From NCBI RefSeq assembly GCF_016741815.1, contig NZ_JAERRJ010000013.1:124001-188000 (forward strand): DNA of 64,000 nucleotides, read 5' to 3'. The stretch's first letter is position 1. Each line of letters opens with the position of its first letter. Origin of the DNA: Nocardia acididurans (GTDB lineage Bacteria > Actinomycetota > Actinomycetes > Mycobacteriales > Mycobacteriaceae). This document shows, in pieces, positions 56,258 through 63,457 of this stretch. The position numbers were made by a program, and so were the translations under genes. Below the pieces are notes generated by a model. The model was not told the DNA's origin and ran no database searches. It was given only the letters and a program-made list of their open reading frames with translations.

Positions 56258-56974
56258 ATGAGTGACGCGGCCCTGCCGCCCGGCGTTTCCGAGCTGTTCG
56301 GCGCCGAACCGGTGTTCTCCGACGACCACGAGGGCCGCAGTGGCGGCGTGGTCCAGGTCAACGGAACCTATTGGATGAAGCGGGGTTCGGTGGCCCGCGC
56401 CGAGCACGAGCGGCTGGCCTGGCTGGCCGCGCAGGGTGTTGCGGTACCGGAAGTCGTTCTGTTCGAAGCGGATACGCTGGTGCTCGCCGATGCGGGCGTG
56501 CCGAGTCTGGCGGCGGCGAACGCGCCGGGCAAGGCCATGGGCGTCGCCCTGCGCCGGCTGCACGATCTGCCGATCACCCTGTGCCCCTTCGACGGTCGCC
56601 TCGACGTCATGCTGGCGCAGGCTGCCGTGCAGGTGCGTGACGGCCTCGTCGATGCCGAGGATTTCGACGACGACAACCTGGGCCGGACGCCCGAGCACGT
56701 GCTGGAGCAGTTGCGCGCCGAACGTCCCGGGGCCGAGGATCTCGTTGTGGCGCACGGGGATTACACGCCGTCGAATGTCCTGGAGGGTGGCCTGCTGATC
56801 GATGTCGGCCGCTTGGGCGTCGCCGACCGGTACCGCGATATCGCGCTGGCCGTCCGGGATCTGGAGGACGATTTCGGGCCGGACGAGGTGCGCGCCTTCC
56901 TCGCCGCTTATGGCCTGTCCGAAGCCGATCCCGCCCGGTTGCGCTACTACCGGCTGCTCGACGAGCTGTTCTGA
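56258..56974 (+). CDS. APH(3')-type aminoglycoside phosphotransferase-like kinase
   Basis: A 238-residue kinase-like protein. The catalytic loop LVVAHGDYTPSNVLEGG (H-G-D-x-x-x-x-N) and LLIDVGRLGVADRYRDIALA (D-x-G with R-L-G-V-A-D-R-Y) match the APH(3') family of aminoglycoside O-phosphotransferases; ALRRLHDLPITLCPFDGRLD is also typical. APH(3') enzymes confer kanamycin/neomycin resistance, but actinobacterial homologues may act on other substrates. ATG 56258 is given; GTG 56243 would overlap the DUF3046 stop. It follows DUF3046 directly and its stop is four bases from that of the convergent CGNR gene. Confidence 0.88.
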   Translation: MSDAALPPGVSELFGAEPVFSDDHEGRSGGVVQVNGTYWMKRGSVARAEHERLAWLAAQGVAVPEVVLFEADTLVLADAGVPSLAAANAPGKAMGVALRRLHDLPITLCPFDGRLDVMLAQAAVQVRDGLVDAEDFDDDNLGRTPEHVLEQLRAERPGAEDLVVAHGDYTPSNVLEGGLLIDVGRLGVADRYRDIALAVRDLEDDFGPDEVRAFLAAYGLSEADPARLRYYRLLDELF

Positions 56975-56978
56975 CCGT

Positions 56979-57506
56979 TCAGACCTCGGCGGTCTTCTTC
57001 GCGTAGTGGCGGGTGGCCTTGGCCCGGTTGCCGCAGGTGGCCATCGAATGCCACCGGCGCGCACCGTTTTTCGACGTGTCGTAGAACCACAGCACGCACT
57101 GCGGATGCGCGCACTGTTTGATCCGGTCGGGTGCTTCGGCCAGCAGGTGCAGCAGGTTGTCGGCGGCCAGCCAGCCGGCCAGCCGGGGCCGCTGCGGCAC
57201 CTCCACCTCGTCGGCGGGGCCGGCGGCGGTGAGGGTGCGCCGGATGCGGCCGTCGTCGAGTACCCGATTGAGGTCGTCGGCGGATTCGCCGCGCGCCACC
57301 TGCAGGATCGCCTCGCGTGCCGCGACGAGGGCATGCAGGGTCTGCTCGTCGGCCGGACTCCGGTCGGTGAGGTCGTTGTCGGCGAGCCACTGTCGCAGCC
57401 CCGCCACGTCGGTGAGCAGGTCCATGGGCCCGTCGGCGCTGATCCACCGCGTGTTGAGCAGGTCCAGCGCGAGCGGTTCGCCGAGATGGGGACGCGGATC
57501 GGGCAT
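56979..57506 (-). CDS. CGNR zinc-finger transcriptional regulator
   Basis: A 175-residue ABATE-CGNR protein. The N-terminal ABATE domain includes LGEPLALDLLNTRWISADGP, DLLTDVAGLRQWLADNDLTD and LAGWLAADNLLHLLAEAP. The C-terminal zinc finger is CAHPQCVLWFYDTSKNGARR WHSMATCGNRAKATRHYAKK, with the Cys-Cys...Cys-Gly-Asn-Arg set that names the family. These are DNA-binding regulators usually adjacent to the gene they control, here the divergent NTF2-like gene. ATG 57506 is chosen over 57554. Direct repeats TTCTAACCA in the shared gap are plausible binding sites. Confidence 0.88.
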   Translation of the reverse strand: MPDPRPHLGEPLALDLLNTRWISADGPMDLLTDVAGLRQWLADNDLTDRSPADEQTLHALVAAREAILQVARGESADDLNRVLDDGRIRRTLTAAGPADEVEVPQRPRLAGWLAADNLLHLLAEAPDRIKQCAHPQCVLWFYDTSKNGARRWHSMATCGNRAKATRHYAKKTAEV

Positions 57507-57553
57507 GCCTGAGATTAACCAGCTCCTCGATGTCATCGTTCGAAGCACCGCCA

Positions 57554-57618
57554 TTCTAACCAGTGAAGTGCGTTACAAGGGTTGACAGTGGGATTCTGCC
57601 GCTCCTAAGTTCTAACCA
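57554..57618. repeat. Direct repeat TTCTAACCA, two copies
   Basis: Exact 9-base copies at 57554-57562 and 57610-57618, 56 bases apart, in the gap between the divergent CGNR regulator and the NTF2-like gene. Possible regulator binding sites; the length allows chance occurrence. Confidence 0.35.
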
Positions 57619-57671
57619 TCTAAACAAGTACAAGCAGTTAGATGTTCCGGATCGTTCGAGAGGATCCCGCC

Positions 57672-58124
57672 ATGCGCCCCCCACTGCCGCCGTTCAGCCT
57701 GGAATCCGCCCAGGCCAAAGTCCGCGCCGCCGAAAATGCCTGGAACACCCGCGATCCCGAGCGGGTCGCGCAGGCGTACACCGAGGATTCGGTCTGGCGC
57801 AACCGCGACGAATTCCTCACCGGCCGCGCCGAGATCGTCGACTTCCTGAAGCGCAAATGGTCCGTCGAGAACGGCTACGCCCTGCGCAAGGACCTGTGGA
57901 CCTTCACCGACAACCGCATCGCCGTGCGCTTCCAGTACGAATGGCACGACGAGAACGGTCAGTGGTACCGCAGCTACGGCAACGAACTCTGGGAATTCTC
58001 GCCCGAGGGCCTGATGTCGCGCCGCGAGGCCAGCATCAACGACACCCGCATCGAAGAATCCGAACGCCGGATCTTCGGCCCCCGCACCGCCGAGGAGGAG
58101 AACGCGCCCCTGCCGCTGCGCTAG
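57672..58124 (+). CDS. DUF1348/NTF2-like protein
   Basis: A 150-residue protein with the DUF1348 pattern: FSLESAQAKVRAAENAWNTR DPERVAQAYTEDSVWRNRDE, FLTGRAEIVDFLKRKWSVEN, NRIAVRFQYEWHDENGQWYR and SYGNELWEFSPEGLMSRREA. The fold is NTF2/SnoaL-like. Known members are small cytoplasmic proteins of uncertain activity induced by stress. ATG 57672 is used in a frame open from 57642. It is divergent from the CGNR gene, its probable regulator. Confidence 0.9.
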   Translation: MRPPLPPFSLESAQAKVRAAENAWNTRDPERVAQAYTEDSVWRNRDEFLTGRAEIVDFLKRKWSVENGYALRKDLWTFTDNRIAVRFQYEWHDENGQWYRSYGNELWEFSPEGLMSRREASINDTRIEESERRIFGPRTAEEENAPLPLR

Positions 58125-58145
58125 CCCGGGTGCGAGGATGACGGC

Positions 58146-58619
58146 GTGCAGGCAAACGACACGGCCCGTGAGCTGTATGCGGAAACGACCATCGACGCCC
58201 CGGCGGAACGCGTCTGGGCGATCCTGACCGACACCCGCAATCTTTGCGCGGTCAGCCCGGAGCTGTTCTCCATGCATCCGCTCAAGCCCGGCGGTATGCG
58301 GGTGGGGCAGTGGTATCTGGGCTGGAATCGCCGCAAGTTCGTGATCTGGTTCACGAGAAATGTTGTGGTGGAAGTGGATTCACCGCACCGCCTGGCCTGG
58401 GACACCAAAACCAGTGGGACGCGGTGGATTTTCGAACTGACGTCCGAGGGTGAGCGGACCCGGCTCGTGGAGCGCAGGCCCGTGCCGGAGAAGCTGACCT
58501 CGGTCGGCAAGCTGTTCGCCGCCGTCTTCCTGGGCGGCGGCGCGGGGCATGCCGATGAGCTCGAGCAGGGGCTGGTCACCACGCTGGCCGGCATCAAGGA
58601 GCTGGCGGAAGCGCGCTGA
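58146..58619 (+). CDS. SRPBCC-family (START/AHSA1-like) protein
   Basis: A 157-residue SRPBCC protein: ELYAETTIDAPAERVWAILT DTRNLCAVSPELFSMHPLKP GGMRVGQWYLGW is the helix-grip entry, RNVVVEVDSPHRLAWDTKTS and WIFELTSEGERTRLVERRPV are central strands, and the long C-terminal helix carries DELEQGLVTTLAGIKELAEA. Members bind hydrophobic ligands or act as cyclases or ligand carriers. GTG 58146 starts 22 bp after the NTF2-like gene, so the two are probably co-transcribed. Ligand unknown. Confidence 0.87.
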   Translation: MQANDTARELYAETTIDAPAERVWAILTDTRNLCAVSPELFSMHPLKPGGMRVGQWYLGWNRRKFVIWFTRNVVVEVDSPHRLAWDTKTSGTRWIFELTSEGERTRLVERRPVPEKLTSVGKLFAAVFLGGGAGHADELEQGLVTTLAGIKELAEAR

Positions 58620-58641
58620 CCGGGCGTCACACCCCTTTGAT

Positions 58642-58677
58642 GATACGCGCATACCATTTATTTGGTATGGTCGTATC
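58642..58677. promoter_or_regulatory. 36-bp nested palindrome before the hydrolase gene
   Basis: Outer arms GATACG (58642-58647) and CGTATC (58672-58677) and inner arms CATACCA (58650-58656) and TGGTATG (58663-58669) share one centre, with two-base links and a six-base AT-rich core. It ends 20 bp before the hydrolase ATG 58698, in the promoter or leader. A strong repressor-operator candidate; the regulator gene is not adjacent. Confidence 0.7.
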
Positions 58678-58697
58678 GTAAAGCGAAAGGGGAGATC

Positions 58698-59597
58698 ATG
58701 CCTGGGATCGGGCGATTCACCAGCGACGAGGCCAAGGTGGCGTTCCTGCGCGCCTACGACGCCGCAGCCGCCCAGTGGCCGGTGCCATCCACCGACCTCG
58801 ACATCGAAACATCGTTCGGTACAACACGAGTGCGCAGATCCGGGTCCGGCGACGGCACGCCGATCCTGCTGCTGCCGGGGCTCTCGGGCAACGGGCTGAT
58901 GTGGTGGCCGCTCATCGAGGAACTGACCCGCGATCGCGTCGTGTACACCCCCGATGTCATCGGCTGGGCGGGACGCAGCGAACAGACCGCGCCCGTGCGC
59001 GACGAGGACGACATCGCGACCTGGGTGATCGAACTGCTCGACGCACTCGGCCTGGACCGCGTGCACCTGGCCGGGACCTCGGTGGGATCGTGGCTGGCCA
59101 TCGTGGTCGGCGCCCGGCACTCCGAGCGGCTGGCCAGCCTCAGCATGCTGGAACCGGGCGGCGCGACCTTCACCAAGCCACGGTGGCGGGTCCTGCTCAA
59201 ATTCCTGGCGGCGGGCACCATGGCGGGTATCCGGCCCTCCCGCGAGCGGATGGAGAAGTTCACGAACTGGCTGGCCCCCGGCAGCATGGACGCCTTCACC
59301 GACCTGGACTGGACCATGCTGCTGGCGGCCTTCAAATTCCGCATGGCACTGCCGTGGGAGCGGCCCCTCACCGATGCGCAGCTGGCCGCCGTCACCGCAC
59401 CCCTGCTCGTGCTCTTCGGCGCGAACACCGTCGCCAACGACCCCGAGGTCGGAGCGAAACGCGTGCGCGAGCACATCCCGTCAGCCGAGATCGAGATCTA
59501 CCCCGGCGTCGGCCACGAACTGGTAACCGCCAAGCGGGACATCGTGATTCCACGATTCCTGGCCTTCGCCGACAAACACGAACCGGTGCGGATCTGA
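58698..59597 (+). CDS. Alpha/beta hydrolase
   Basis: A 299-residue serine hydrolase: PILLLPGLSGNGLMWWPLIE is the oxyanion region, VHLAGTSVGSWLAIVVGARH is the nucleophile elbow G-T-S-V-G (Ser about 135), LLVLFGANTVANDPEV has an acid position and YPGVGHELVTAKRDIVIPRF the catalytic His. AAAGGGGAG directly before ATG 58698 is a strong ribosome site. A 36-bp nested palindrome covers the promoter, so expression is tightly controlled. Substrate unknown; esterase or epoxide-hydrolase-like relatives exist. Confidence 0.88.
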   Translation: MPGIGRFTSDEAKVAFLRAYDAAAAQWPVPSTDLDIETSFGTTRVRRSGSGDGTPILLLPGLSGNGLMWWPLIEELTRDRVVYTPDVIGWAGRSEQTAPVRDEDDIATWVIELLDALGLDRVHLAGTSVGSWLAIVVGARHSERLASLSMLEPGGATFTKPRWRVLLKFLAAGTMAGIRPSRERMEKFTNWLAPGSMDAFTDLDWTMLLAAFKFRMALPWERPLTDAQLAAVTAPLLVLFGANTVANDPEVGAKRVREHIPSAEIEIYPGVGHELVTAKRDIVIPRFLAFADKHEPVRI

Positions 59598-59608
59598 GCG
59601 CTGTCGCA

Positions 59609-59626
59609 CCCGCCGCGGGCGGCGGG
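59609..59626 (+). terminator. Hairpin between convergent hydrolase and MFS genes
   Basis: Arms CCCGCCG (59609-59615) and CGGCGGG (59620-59626) around a four-base loop, 12 bp after the hydrolase stop and 38 bp from the convergent MFS stop. A likely bidirectional terminator; no T-run is seen. Confidence 0.6.
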
Positions 59627-59664
59627 CGCTCTGTCCCGCAATCCGACGAGCGTGCTCGCCTCTG

Positions 59665-61065
59665 CTATCCCACCAGCGTGCTCGCCGGGCGCGACTCCGG
59701 CAGCTCGGATAGGCGCTGCCGGTAGAGCGCGAATGCGGTGAGGCCGAAGCTGATCCCCACTGCGGCCGCGATCAGGACGGCCGCGTCGAGGCCGTCGGCG
59801 AAGGTTGCCAGGCTGGGGCGGTCGCCCGCGATATGGTGGAATACGGTGCCCAGCACCGCGATTCCCAGGGCCAGGCCCAACTGCCGGGCGGTGTTCACCG
59901 CGCCAGCGGCGATGCCGCCCTGCTGCGGTGATACGGCCGCCATACCGGTGGACACCAGGGCGGGGGCGTTGATGCCGACGCCGATACCGAGCACTATGAA
60001 GCCGGGAAGTATTGCGGTCCAAGGGGATCCGGCGTCGATCAGGGTGAACAGGCCGGTGCCCGCGCCGATCACCACGAGCCCCGCGCCGACGGTCCAGGCG
60101 GCGGGGGCATCGTGCAAGAGGCGGCCGGTCAGCGTGGAGACCACGAAGGCGGTGGCGGCCATCGGCAGCATCGCCAGACCCGCGTGCAAGGGGGACAGGT
60201 GCAGTTCCTGCTGTAGCCACAGGGACAGCAGCGGTGTCGCGGAGAAGCCCGCGAAGGTCTGGCCCGCAGCCGCGATCAGGGTGGCCGAGAACGAGCGATT
60301 GCGGAGCAGCGGCATCGGGAACATCGCTGCGGCGCTGCGGAATTCGATCAGAACGAAAGCGGCGGCCGCGAGCAGGCCGCTCCCGAAGGCGGTCAGCGTC
60401 CCGGCATCGCTCCAGCCGTGCTCGCCGCCTCGGATGATGCCGAAGGTCACGCAGGTCGCCGCCGCCGCGAAGGTCAGCATGCCGGGTAGGTCCAGGCCGC
60501 GTGCCGGATGTCGCCGAGGTGCCGGAAAGGCCATGGCGGACAGCGCGATGGCCACCGCGGCGATGGGCAGGTTCACGTAGAAGATCCAGCGCCACGACAG
60601 CAGATCGGTGAGCGCGCCGCCCGCGACCACGCCGATTCCGGCCGCAGCGCCGGATACCGCGCCCCAGGCGCCGAACGCGATCCCGCGATCACGGCCGGTG
60701 TAGGTGGCGTGCAGCAGGGAGAGCGTTGTCGCGAACATGGCCGCACCGCCGACGCCCTGAATCACGCGCGCTAGCACCAGGATCGCCGCTGATCCGGCCG
60801 CACCGCAGGCGAGTGACGCGAGGGCGAAGACCGCCAGCCCGGCCAGGTATACGGTTTTCGCGCCCAGTCGATCGGCGACGGCACCCAGCACCAGCAGCAG
60901 GGCGGCCAGCGCGAGCGCGTAGCCGTCGACTATCCACTGCAGACCGGATAATCCGGTGCCCAGGTCGGCTGCGATATCCGGTAGTGCGACGTACACGATG
61001 GTGACATCGATGAGCAGCATGAGCGTGCCCAGGCAGGCGGCGAACAAGGGGAGCCATTTTCGCAT
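59665..61065 (-). CDS. MFS transporter, DHA2 family
   Basis: A 466-residue drug:proton antiporter-like protein: LFAACLGTLMLLIDVTIVYV ALPDIAADL is helix 1 with the DHA2-type Asp, VADRLGAKTVYLAGLAVFAL motif A, and FGAWGAVSGAAAGIGVVAGG motif C. About fourteen hydrophobic segments are present. GGAGG five bases before ATG 61065 fixes the start in a longer frame. It is divergent from an Lrp-family regulator with a 97-bp gap, a common arrangement for an efflux pump with its own regulator. Substrate unknown. Confidence 0.9.
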   Translation of the reverse strand: MRKWLPLFAACLGTLMLLIDVTIVYVALPDIAADLGTGLSGLQWIVDGYALALAALLLVLGAVADRLGAKTVYLAGLAVFALASLACGAAGSAAILVLARVIQGVGGAAMFATTLSLLHATYTGRDRGIAFGAWGAVSGAAAGIGVVAGGALTDLLSWRWIFYVNLPIAAVAIALSAMAFPAPRRHPARGLDLPGMLTFAAAATCVTFGIIRGGEHGWSDAGTLTAFGSGLLAAAAFVLIEFRSAAAMFPMPLLRNRSFSATLIAAAGQTFAGFSATPLLSLWLQQELHLSPLHAGLAMLPMAATAFVVSTLTGRLLHDAPAAWTVGAGLVVIGAGTGLFTLIDAGSPWTAILPGFIVLGIGVGINAPALVSTGMAAVSPQQGGIAAGAVNTARQLGLALGIAVLGTVFHHIAGDRPSLATFADGLDAAVLIAAAVGISFGLTAFALYRQRLSELPESRPASTLVG

Positions 61066-61162
61066 GGCGGCCTCCATGATTGATCGAACGATTTCGTCGC
61101 CAATCGTGTGCTCGACGTGCGTATCCACCTAGCCGGACCGAGTTCTGCGATAGATTCCTCCA

Positions 61163-62188
61163 ATGTTGTCCCCCTCTGCTCTGGAATCCTCCGTTCTCGA
61201 TGTCCTGGACCGGCAGATCATGCACGCGCTCGTCGTCGACGCCCGCATTTCGTTCGCGAAACTCGGTGGCGTGCTCGGCGTTTCGGAGCAGACCGTGGCG
61301 CGGCGGTACCGCTCGCTGCGGCAGCGCGGCATCATGCACGTCTCGGGGCAGCTGAATATCGTGCCGCTCGGGCATGCCCGCTGGATTCTGCGGATTCGCT
61401 CCACGCCCAGTGCCGCACTGCGCCTGGGGGAGTCGCTCGCGCGTATTCCGGAGCTGAGCTGGGTGTCGCTGCTGTCCACCGGCTCGGAGGTGATGTGCGT
61501 GAGCCGGGCGCGCACCGCCGAACGCCGGGATGCCTTGCTGCTGAAGCTGATTCCGCAGGCGCCACAGGTGGTCGAACTGCTCGCGCATGAGGTCATGCAC
61601 GCCTATCCGCTCTACGAGGAGTGGCCGCGGTTCAGCGGACTGTTCACCGCGGAACAGCTCGAGGCGCTGGGGCCGCGGCGCGCGGTGCCGCCCGCCCCGG
61701 AATCCGACGCGCCGATCGCGTTGAGCGCGCAGGACGAAGCCATGCTGGCGATCCTCGCGCGGGACGGGCGCGCGCCCTACGCGCAGCTCGCCGCCGCGAC
61801 CGGGTGGAGCGCCACCCGGGTCGCGCGGCGTATGGGCGAACTGCTCGAGTCCGGTGTCCTGTACTTCGATCTGGACTTCGCGCTCGAGCGGATGGGGTAC
61901 TCGGTGCGCGGCGCGGTCTGGTTGCGTACGCGCCCAGCGGATTTGGCGACGGTGGGCGCGGCCTTGGCCACGCATCCCGAGGTCACCTATGTGGCGGCCA
62001 CGACCGGGCCGACGAATCTCACGGCCGCGCTGGTGTGCCGGGATACGGCGCATCTGTACCGGTATGTCACCGAGAGTCTGGGAGCCCTGGACGGGATCGT
62101 CGGGCTCGAGGTGACGCCCGCGCTGCGGGTGTTCAAGCAGGCGCAGACCTTTCTGGATACGGATCGGATCGCAGTGGTGCGCGCATAG
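61163..62188 (+). CDS. Lrp/AsnC-family regulator with two modules
   Basis: A 341-residue protein with tandem Lrp units. Residues 10-70 (LDVLDRQIMHALVVDARISF AKLGGVLGVSEQTVARRYRS LRQRGIMH) form a first winged helix and ligand-type domain, and residues 190-245 (LSAQDEAMLAILARDGRAPY AQLAAATGWSATRVARRMGE LLESG) a second helix-turn-helix followed by an RAM-like region. Two-module AsnC regulators are frequent in Actinobacteria. It is divergent from the MFS transporter and probably controls it. ATG 61163 lies directly after CCTCCA; no ideal ribosome site. Confidence 0.88.
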   Translation: MLSPSALESSVLDVLDRQIMHALVVDARISFAKLGGVLGVSEQTVARRYRSLRQRGIMHVSGQLNIVPLGHARWILRIRSTPSAALRLGESLARIPELSWVSLLSTGSEVMCVSRARTAERRDALLLKLIPQAPQVVELLAHEVMHAYPLYEEWPRFSGLFTAEQLEALGPRRAVPPAPESDAPIALSAQDEAMLAILARDGRAPYAQLAAATGWSATRVARRMGELLESGVLYFDLDFALERMGYSVRGAVWLRTRPADLATVGAALATHPEVTYVAATTGPTNLTAALVCRDTAHLYRYVTESLGALDGIVGLEVTPALRVFKQAQTFLDTDRIAVVRA

Positions 62189-62248
62189 CGGGGCGTGGTT
62201 TGCTGCCGGTTGACTCCGGTCGCCGGGCTCTGGCAGGGTGGCTAGCTA

Positions 62249-62267
62249 TTAGGTTAGGCTAACTTTG
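62249..62267 (+). promoter_or_regulatory. IdeR/DtxR iron box TTAGGTTAGGCTAACTTTG
   Basis: Matches the 19-bp iron-box consensus TTAGGTTAGGCTAACCTAA at all positions except three near the 3' end. It lies 13 bp before the GTG start of the siderophore-binding protein, so IdeR with iron should repress the import operon. Confidence 0.85.
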
Positions 62268-62280
62268 CTTTAGGAGTGGT

Positions 62281-63297
62281 GTGCGGACAATCCCGAGAAG
62301 GCGGCGAGTGCTGGCGGCACTCGGCGCGGCGCTGGTCGTCGCCACTGTAAGCGGCTGCGGTACAAGCGGTACCGGTGCCGACACCGGTGCTTCGACGATC
62401 ACCGCCGAAGCGGGCGCTTACCCGGTCACCGTCGAACACCGGTACGGGGCGACCACCGTCGAATCCGCGCCCGAGCGGATTGCCGTCGTCGGCTACAGCG
62501 ACGAGGACTTCGTGCTCGCCTTCGGCGGCGTGCCGGTACTCACCCGGAAGTGGTACAACGACGAGATCCAGCCGTGGCAGCAGCCGTATCTGCAAGCGGG
62601 GCAACGGAATCTGGTCGACATGGGCACCGGTGCCGTACCCGTGGAAAAGGTCGCGGCGGCCAAGCCGGACCTCATCATCGGCGTGTACTCCGGCATCTCC
62701 GAGCGGGAGTACCAGTCCCTCAGCAAGATCGCACCGGTGATCGTCTCGCGGGCCGGCTACATCGACTACGGCCAGCCGTGGCAGGACACCACCCGCCAGA
62801 TCGGCGCCGCACTCGGACAGCCCGCCAAAGCCGAACAGCTGGTGAACGCGCTGGAAGCCCGCTTCGCCGCGGCGCGCACCGCGCACCCGCAGTGGGCGGG
62901 CCGCACCGTTTCGGTCGCCACCTTCACCGGCAGTCAGCCGAGCATCTTCGGCGGCGAGGACCCGCGGCCCCGCTTCTTCCAGAACCTCGGCTTCCGCACC
63001 CCCGCCGAATACGATGCCCTGACCGGTGATTCGTTCCACGCCACCGTCTCCCTGGAGAACGCCCGCCTGCTCGATCAGGATCTGCTGGTGTGGGATCAGC
63101 TGTCCTTCACGCAAGGCGGGCGCGCCACCATCGCGGGCAATCCGTCGCTGGCGGTGCTGGGGGCCATGCGCGAGAACCGCACCGTCTACCTCGACGGTGA
63201 ACTCGAGAAAGCCTTCGGCTGGCAGACGGTCCTGTCCCTGCCCGCCGCCCTCGACGGCGTGATCCCGCTGCTCGAGCAGACCGGCCTCCGCGGCTGA
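62281..63297 (+). CDS. Iron-siderophore ABC transporter substrate-binding lipoprotein
   Basis: A 338-residue FepB/FhuD-type binding protein: MRTIPRRRRVLAALGAALVV ATVSGCGTSG has a lipoprotein signal (lipobox VSGC). The mature protein, VTVEHRYGATTVESAPERIA VVGYSDEDFVLAFGGVPVLT, KPDLIIGVYSGISEREYQSL SKIAPVIV and FGWQTVLSLPAALDGVIPLL, is the type III helical-backbone fold of siderophore binders. GTG 62281 with GGAG before it is the start. An iron box directly upstream shows IdeR control. The FecCD permease follows after 160 bp. Confidence 0.92.
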   Translation: MRTIPRRRRVLAALGAALVVATVSGCGTSGTGADTGASTITAEAGAYPVTVEHRYGATTVESAPERIAVVGYSDEDFVLAFGGVPVLTRKWYNDEIQPWQQPYLQAGQRNLVDMGTGAVPVEKVAAAKPDLIIGVYSGISEREYQSLSKIAPVIVSRAGYIDYGQPWQDTTRQIGAALGQPAKAEQLVNALEARFAAARTAHPQWAGRTVSVATFTGSQPSIFGGEDPRPRFFQNLGFRTPAEYDALTGDSFHATVSLENARLLDQDLLVWDQLSFTQGGRATIAGNPSLAVLGAMRENRTVYLDGELEKAFGWQTVLSLPAALDGVIPLLEQTGLRG

Positions 63298-63457
63298 CCG
63301 GGGTGCCGAGAGTGCACCGGTTCGGGCAGACCGCGGACGGGAGATTCGTTCGGGCGCAGCGGAGTAGCCGGGTTCACCGATGCGCCGTATTCATCGGGTG
63401 GCGCACGGAACCACCACCACGGTGTCGCGCCGAGCGGGGCAGTTCCGGAGGTGGCGG

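Noticed and set aside
63380..63457. Earlier ATG start for the FecCD permease
   Set aside because: No ribosome site close to it, whereas GGAGG precedes GTG 63458 at six bases; retained only as an alternative.
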